Positions 8,101 to 11,068 of a stretch of DNA of 11,068 nucleotides are shown piece after piece. The translations under genes and the position numbers were made by a program. Each line of letters begins with the position of its first letter. Within the stretch, counting starts at the first letter, position 1. The stretch spans positions 1 to 11,068 of the forward strand of contig DATFMH010000052.1 of assembly GCA_035267045.1 (NCBI GenBank), in the 5' to 3' direction. Under the pieces are notes generated by a model that saw only the letters and a list, made by a program, of their open reading frames with translations, ran no database searches and was not told where the DNA came from. Source of the stretch: DATFMH01 sp035267045. Its GTDB lineage: Bacteria; Bacteroidota; Rhodothermia; Balneolales; DATFMH01.

Positions 8101-9660
8101 TTTAAAAAAGCTAAAGAGTGGTTTTTCCTGCTGTGAAAACACGGGAAGCGGAGTATCATCACCCATTGCCCCTTTTGGATCTTTGGCATCCTCTATCATG
8201 GGTTTAATAAAACGGTTGAGATACTCCAGGGTAAATCCGAACGCCTGTTGATATTTATCAATATTATCGAAATCGAAATTATCTGTTAATCTGATATCAT
8301 TTTTAGCCATCAAATCTGGGAGGCGAACCCTGTTATCATCTAACCATTTCTGATATCTTTCATCAACGAGCTCATCAAATATTTCTTCTTCAGGGATAAT
8401 CCGGCCTTCTTTTGTATCAGCCATAAATAATTGACCCGGCTTTAAACGGCCTTTTTTTACAATATTCTCATTGGGAATATTCAGAACACCATCCTCACTG
8501 GCCATCACCAATTTCCCTTCGTCGGTGATTAAATACCTGCACGGCCGGAGGCCGTTTCTATCAAGAATGGCTGCAACTCTGTACCCATCGCTGGCTGCTA
8601 CGAGTGCGGGACCGTCCCATGGTTCCATCAATGTTGAGTGATAATCATAAAATGATTTTCTGAGAGGATGCATGAACGGATCTTTGTTCCATGCTTCCGG
8701 AACCATCATACGTAACGCATGAGGTAAATCACGCCCACCTTCATGTAACAATTCGAGAACATGATCGAAACCGGCACTATCACTGATTTCCACATCGGGC
8801 GTTATCGGTTTTATCTTTACTATATCTTCTCCAAACTTCTCTGATGCTAAATGCGGTTCCCGTGTTTTCATCCAGTTAATATTTCCCTGAAGTGTATTAA
8901 TTTCACCATTATGAACAATCACACGATATGGATGAGCAAGATCCCATGAACCAAGTGTATTAGTCGAAAAACGTGAATGAACCATTATCAAACTCGTTTT
9001 AACCATCGAATTTGATAATTCAGGATAATAGCTTCGCAGCTGGGCACAGGTCAGAAGCCCTTTATAAACAATTTTACGCCTGTCGAGGGAACATATATAA
9101 AACAAGTCACCACTCCATAAAGCACGTTGCCTTACAGCTTTCTCCATTAAACGGCGTAATACATATAGTTTTGTATCCAGTTCTTCCGGATCAACGGGTT
9201 TTATTGGTTCAACAAAAAACTGAAATACAACCGGTTCCGTCTGTAATGCCGTTTTTCCCAAACCGGTATTATCTGTGGGTACTTTTCTCCAGCAGATGAT
9301 ATTGAATTTTTCTTTCCTGGCAGCTTCATGCATTACCTCTTTCAAGGCATTTTGCTTCTTTGTTTCCCGCGGGAAAAATACCTGCCCTACCCCGTAACTA
9401 TCATAATCACCCAATTCAGGTATAATAGCTTTGAAAAAATCATGAGGTTTCTGAAGCATCATCCCGGCACCGTCACCTGTTTTTTCCTCGGCACCACGCG
9501 CCCCACGATGATCCAGGTTTTCCAGGATATGGAAACCATCTTCAATCAATTGATGTGTAGGGTTACCATTTAAATTTACAACAACCCCGACACCACAATT
9601 AGAGTGTTCATGTTTTGGATTGTATAGTCCCTTAGATAATTCACATGAGATGTGCTTCAT
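5140..9660 (-). CDS. gltB: Glutamate synthase, large (alpha) subunit (GOGAT)
   Basis: Transfers the amide of glutamine to 2-oxoglutarate, giving two glutamates; the ammonia tunnels from the amidotransferase to the FMN domain. With the ATG at 9660 the protein has 1506 residues, normal for the family. Domains: a propeptide of 21 residues, then the Ntn nucleophile Cys22 (CGVGVV) of the type II glutaminase with HSRFSTNT (228-235) and HNGEIN (250-255); a central domain at roughly 470-770; the FMN barrel starting near SFGSLS (881-886) with GGKSGTGEGGE (901-911); the 3Fe-4S ligands Cys1119, Cys1125 and Cys1130; and a GXGXG beta-helix at about 1280-1410. An extra Cys1127 sits inside the cluster motif. 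The frame extends upstream to a TTG at 9705, but ATG 9660 has AAGGAG nine bases before it and gives a sensible propeptide, so I chose it. First gene of the gltB-gltD operon. Confidence 0.96.
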   Translation of the reverse strand: MKHISCELSKGLYNPKHEHSNCGVGVVVNLNGNPTHQLIEDGFHILENLDHRGARGAEEKTGDGAGMMLQKPHDFFKAIIPELGDYDSYGVGQVFFPRETKKQNALKEVMHEAARKEKFNIICWRKVPTDNTGLGKTALQTEPVVFQFFVEPIKPVDPEELDTKLYVLRRLMEKAVRQRALWSGDLFYICSLDRRKIVYKGLLTCAQLRSYYPELSNSMVKTSLIMVHSRFSTNTLGSWDLAHPYRVIVHNGEINTLQGNINWMKTREPHLASEKFGEDIVKIKPITPDVEISDSAGFDHVLELLHEGGRDLPHALRMMVPEAWNKDPFMHPLRKSFYDYHSTLMEPWDGPALVAASDGYRVAAILDRNGLRPCRYLITDEGKLVMASEDGVLNIPNENIVKKGRLKPGQLFMADTKEGRIIPEEEIFDELVDERYQKWLDDNRVRLPDLMAKNDIRLTDNFDFDNIDKYQQAFGFTLEYLNRFIKPMIEDAKDPKGAMGDDTPLPVFSQQEKPLFSFFKQEFAQVSNPPLDYIREDLVTSLESHIGSKHNLLSESPEHCRQLYLQSPILTDEEMEIIRDIDDNGIRSCIIDTTYPAGRKLRRAIELMRERAEEAILNGCEILILSDRSISNKRMAVPSLLVVGALHHHLIRKNLRTQVALVVESGEATLVHHFCTLLGYGADAVNPWLAYRTITKMLREGFTSVTRKDAYLNYRKAIEGGILKVMSKMGISTLESYKGAQIFETIGLNNDLVQEYFAGTTASLSGIGLHQIENGIIKRHERAYNSKVAGTLPLKSGGEYYWRRDGEEHEWNPITIGKLQYAVKGDDYNVYKEFAQAINEQSEHQFTIRGILDFKNGKSIPIEEVEPEESIMKRFSTGSMSFGSLSKETHETLAVAMNRIGGKSGTGEGGEEVERFGTDRECSMKQVASGRFGVTSEYLASAKQIEIKMAQGAKPGEGGELPGGKVGDIIAKVRYTIPGIGLISPPPHHDIYSIEDLAQLIHDLKCANPDAEIHVKLVSKSGVGTIAAGVAKARADAVLISGDSGGTGAAVKTSIKSAGSQWELGLAEANQVLLATNLRSRIRVRTDGGLKTGRDVVVAALLGAEEYGFGTAPLVTLGCIMLRKCHCNTCSVGIATQDPELRKRFAGKPEYIINYMKFIAREVRELMADMGFRSMDEMIGRVEMLRPKELKKTKAPEFDLSPLLYRQPSDDDHIKTREQNHKLYRKIDHKIIDQVMPALEDNKTISLDVKISNRDRTFGTLLSSAVTKKHGMRALNDDMVTLNCSGIAGQSFGAFLAKGLSLHLQGSANDYVGKGLSGGKIIVKKPKESTYEASDNIIIGNVALYGATAGETYFNGQAGERFAVRNSGAMTVVEGIGDHGCEYMTGGVVVILGSTGKNFGAGMSGGEAYIFDEDKDFEAKMNKQQIHLESFEEDRDLKIVHRLLENHYQYTNSAKARRILDNWEESVRHFVKVMPDAYARVLSENLEKGIDIRQELPGKPKQSIVA

Positions 9661-9669
9661 TGGATACTG

Positions 9670-9675
9670 CTCCTT
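9670..9675 (-). promoter_or_regulatory. Ribosome binding site that fixes the gltB start
   Basis: AAGGAG on the minus strand ends nine bases before the ATG at 9660. No comparable site precedes the in-frame TTG at 9705. It therefore decides in favour of the shorter protein, which begins MKHISCEL and carries a 21-residue propeptide before Cys22. Confidence 0.8.
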
Positions 9676-9711
9676 CGTAATAATTGGTAACTTTTCCTTC
9701 CGCAATCAATA

Positions 9712-9721
9712 CAAAATTATA
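9712..9721 (-). promoter_or_regulatory. Candidate gltB promoter, -7/-10 element
   Basis: TATAATTTTG on the minus strand contains both a perfect TATAAT and a TAnnTTTG (TAATTTTG), the -7 consensus of Bacteroidota promoters. It lies about 51 bases upstream of the gltB ATG, which would give a leader of about 45 bases. No convincing -33/-35 element at the right distance is seen. The same 10-mer precedes the methyltransferase gene at the other end of the gene-free region. Confidence 0.5.
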
Positions 9722-9776
9722 ATCAATAATGATCAAAAAATCATGTTTTAAACAAATTTTAACTCGATTTTTTATT

Positions 9777-9790
9777 GGAAGCGCTTTTTA
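9777..9790. promoter_or_regulatory. AAGCGCTT palindrome upstream of gltB, possible operator
   Basis: GGAAGCGCTTTTTA has the 8-base palindrome AAGCGCTT with a central CG, a pattern seen in many LacI-family operators. It lies about 56 bases upstream of the candidate gltB -7 element. The run AAGCGCTTTTT recurs at 10478-10488. GC-rich palindromes stand out in this AT-rich DNA, but no regulator gene is present to support the idea. Confidence 0.25.
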
Positions 9791-10474
9791 ACATCTATGA
9801 TGGCACTTATATATTTTTTACGAGATGATGGATTGATTAATTAATGTATTTTTTTATGATAAAATCATATTATCGGAATAATTTTTACACTGTTACCACT
9901 ACATATATTAAGACATATTTATGGTTACATATTTTGTTAGTATATCTATTTATCTAAGAATTTACCTACTGAATAATCTTATAACCATATACCTACAGAA
10001 CAATTAAAATAATATATACTTATAATCCTATATGTATGTTTTATTGTTACATAGTTGGCGTAACACATTTTTTAAAAAATATTCAAACCCCTTACTCGGA
10101 AACATAGGAACCAAATCAGAATCATATCATATATCATTCTCTCTCTTATTGCATATAATCGTTATTCCTATTCTAACATTTTTATTATTGGCCCCGATAA
10201 ATATTTCTTACCCGGAAGTATTATGTACAATAAGTAACATATACCATTTCCGGTCTCACAACTATGAATAAAACAAAGCCAGCAGCTTCAGGCATATTGC
10301 TATATTGGGAAGATTGTTTAACGTTCAATAATCAAATCACAATCATCTTATAATCACACCATATTATATTTTATTTAATACATATTAACATGCATAAAAT
10401 AAGTATAATAAATAATCATATTACTATCATGGATTATCATTAAATACGTCCATACATATTTCAATAATGCCATT

Positions 10475-10488
10475 AAAAAGCGCTTTTT
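10475..10488. repeat. Palindrome AAAAAGCGCTTTTT, second AAGCGCTTTTT copy
   Basis: This is a perfect 14-base palindrome sharing 11 bases (AAGCGCTTTTT) with the element near gltB. It lies in the middle of the gene-free region, about 435 bases upstream of the candidate methyltransferase promoter. With no loop it is not a normal terminator. Confidence 0.3.
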
Positions 10489-10919
10489 TATCTAATTACC
10501 ATACATTAAATCAATCCGTAACATAATTGTTTCAACTTCCCGATATCTTAAAAATGAATCACAGTTGAACCATGAAATAAATTATCTATCTCATATATTT
10601 ATTATAGAAATGTTGCTATTATGATACAGTTACATTTCGTTTCTTGACTTTAAGAAGGCTTTGCAAAACCCGGGATTTTACCCAATCTTAAAATATTACA
10701 ATTTCTATATCCCAAATGAAGGTGATTTAACTGCTTTTTCATATTTACCCAGGCTTAGATCTAACATGAAACCTTAATTAATCTAAGTTCTATGCAAAAA
10801 AAACGGGTAGACATGAAGGGACCTTTAACAATAAATTGATATAAATCGTGTTACTAAATATGAATAATTAACGGTTTAACTGTGAAGATATTGGACAATT
10901 CTAAATCTGCATTGTTATT

Positions 10920-10929
10920 TATAATTTTG
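10920..10929 (+). promoter_or_regulatory. Candidate methyltransferase promoter, -7/-10 element
   Basis: TATAATTTTG, identical to the element upstream of gltB, lies 70 bases before the TTG start at 11000. It includes TAnnTTTG. No -33 TTTG at the expected distance is apparent; a TTGGAC at 10891-10896 is slightly too far away. Confidence 0.4.
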
Positions 10930-10999
10930 CCATCTTGTTAAGCTTATATTTAAAAACGAATAAAAATGATCATCCATAATTATTAAATGGAGTTACGAC

Positions 11000-11068
11000 T
11001 TGAATAATTTCGACGAAAAAGCCAAAGAGTGGGATGATAATCCAATTCATATCGAACGTTCCCGGGCA
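11000..11068 (+). CDS. N-terminus of a class I SAM-dependent methyltransferase; 3' part outside window
   Basis: Twenty-three codons are visible, reading (M)NNFDEKAKEWDDNP followed by IHIERSRA. The pattern 'FD-KA--WD-NP-H-ERs-A' is typical of the first helix of UbiE-like (Methyltransf_11/25) class I methyltransferases, which precedes the GxGxG SAM-binding loop that lies beyond the window. The start is TTG: an in-frame TGA lies at 10967-10969 and no ATG or GTG occurs between it and 11000, while GGAG (10989-10992) sits seven bases before the TTG. A seven-codon out-of-frame ATG reading frame (10987-11007) overlaps the start and is probably meaningless. Substrate unknown. It is transcribed divergently from gltB across the gene-free region. 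Confidence 0.65.
   Translation, partial: MNNFDEKAKEWDDNPIHIERSRA

Larger units (their letters stand above)
9722..10919. other. About 1.2 kb AT-rich region without a supported gene
   Basis: Both strands are rich in stop codons and A/T runs. The longest frame (10032-10271, 79 codons) has no ribosome binding site and no recognisable family. I see no tRNA, rRNA, insertion sequence ends or CRISPR repeats. Structure that can be seen: related GC-centred palindromes at 9777-9790 and 10475-10488; a pure A/T palindrome at 10067-10080; two copies of ACCTAC(T/A)GAA at 9964-9973 and 9991-10000; and a 7-base inverted repeat CTTAGAT/ATCTAAG at 10754-10760 and 10781-10787. It separates the divergent gltB and methyltransferase genes and is much longer than their promoters need. 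It may be a decayed gene, or hold a small RNA that cannot be recognised by eye. Confidence 0.6.

Noticed and set aside
9661..9705. TTG start for gltB giving 1521 residues
   Set aside because: Poor initiation context compared with ATG 9660, and a likely transcription start at about 9705 leaves no leader.
10032..10271. 79-codon frame with a hydrophobic stretch near the middle, possible small membrane protein
   Set aside because: No ribosome binding site before its ATG, no recognisable family, and it lies in AT-rich DNA where Leu/Ile/Phe-rich frames arise by chance. Conservation in relatives would be needed.
10643..10690. TTGACT with downstream AAAACCCGGGATTTT as a promoter or operator
   Set aside because: The near-palindrome is offset by one base and no matching -10 or gene follows within a reasonable distance.
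1..11068. CRISPR array, insertion sequence, tRNA or rRNA, defence or secretion system
   Set aside because: No regularly spaced repeats, transposase, terminal inverted repeats, cloverleaf-like segments or matching protein families were seen on either strand.

Overview
The window looks like chromosomal DNA of a moderately AT-rich (by eye, not counted) Gram-negative bacterium, most likely from the Bacteroidota or a relative such as the Balneolota/Rhodothermota. The clues are an outer-membrane beta-barrel C-terminus at the left edge and the sequence TATAATTTTG upstream of two genes, which contains the TAnnTTTG -7 element typical of Bacteroidota promoters. The clear AAGGAG ribosome binding site before gltB is stronger than is usual in Bacteroidia, so the phylum is an inference and the genus cannot be named.

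Layout. Bases 1-140 (+) are the last 45 codons of an outer-membrane barrel protein, probably of the BamA/TamA (D15) type. A Rho-independent terminator on the minus strand (195-231) follows, then a tyrosine phenol-lyase gene (tpl, 257-1645, -). A 610-base gene-free region separates it from a divergently transcribed tryptophanase gene (tnaA, 2256-3647, +). Only 17 bases further on, convergent to tnaA, ends the glutamate synthase operon gltB-gltD (gltB 5140-9660, gltD 3665-5143, both -), whose genes overlap by 4 bases. From about 9722 to 10919 lies about 1.2 kb of AT-rich DNA in which I support no gene. At 11000 (+) a class I SAM-dependent methyltransferase gene begins at a TTG codon and runs off the window.

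How the genes fit together. Tpl and TnaA are paralogous PLP beta-eliminating lyases that degrade tyrosine (to phenol) and tryptophan (to indole), each also releasing pyruvate and ammonium. The substrate assignments rest on three active-site positions that differ in the expected way: Thr130/Arg387/Phe454 in Tpl against Asp131/Ile388/His454 in TnaA. GltBD uses glutamine and 2-oxoglutarate to make glutamate and is the second half of the GS-GOGAT ammonium assimilation cycle. A nitrogen salvage link between lyases and GOGAT is plausible but rests on proximity only.

The genes themselves are known families. I did not find a convincing new system. The most unusual part is the tpl/tnaA divergent intergenic region. 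It holds two inverted repeats of the same form (TTAAGA-N8-TCTTAA) 194 bases apart, a third separate palindrome near tpl, and several very short reading frames, one with a Trp and Asp in a hairpin context upstream of tnaA.
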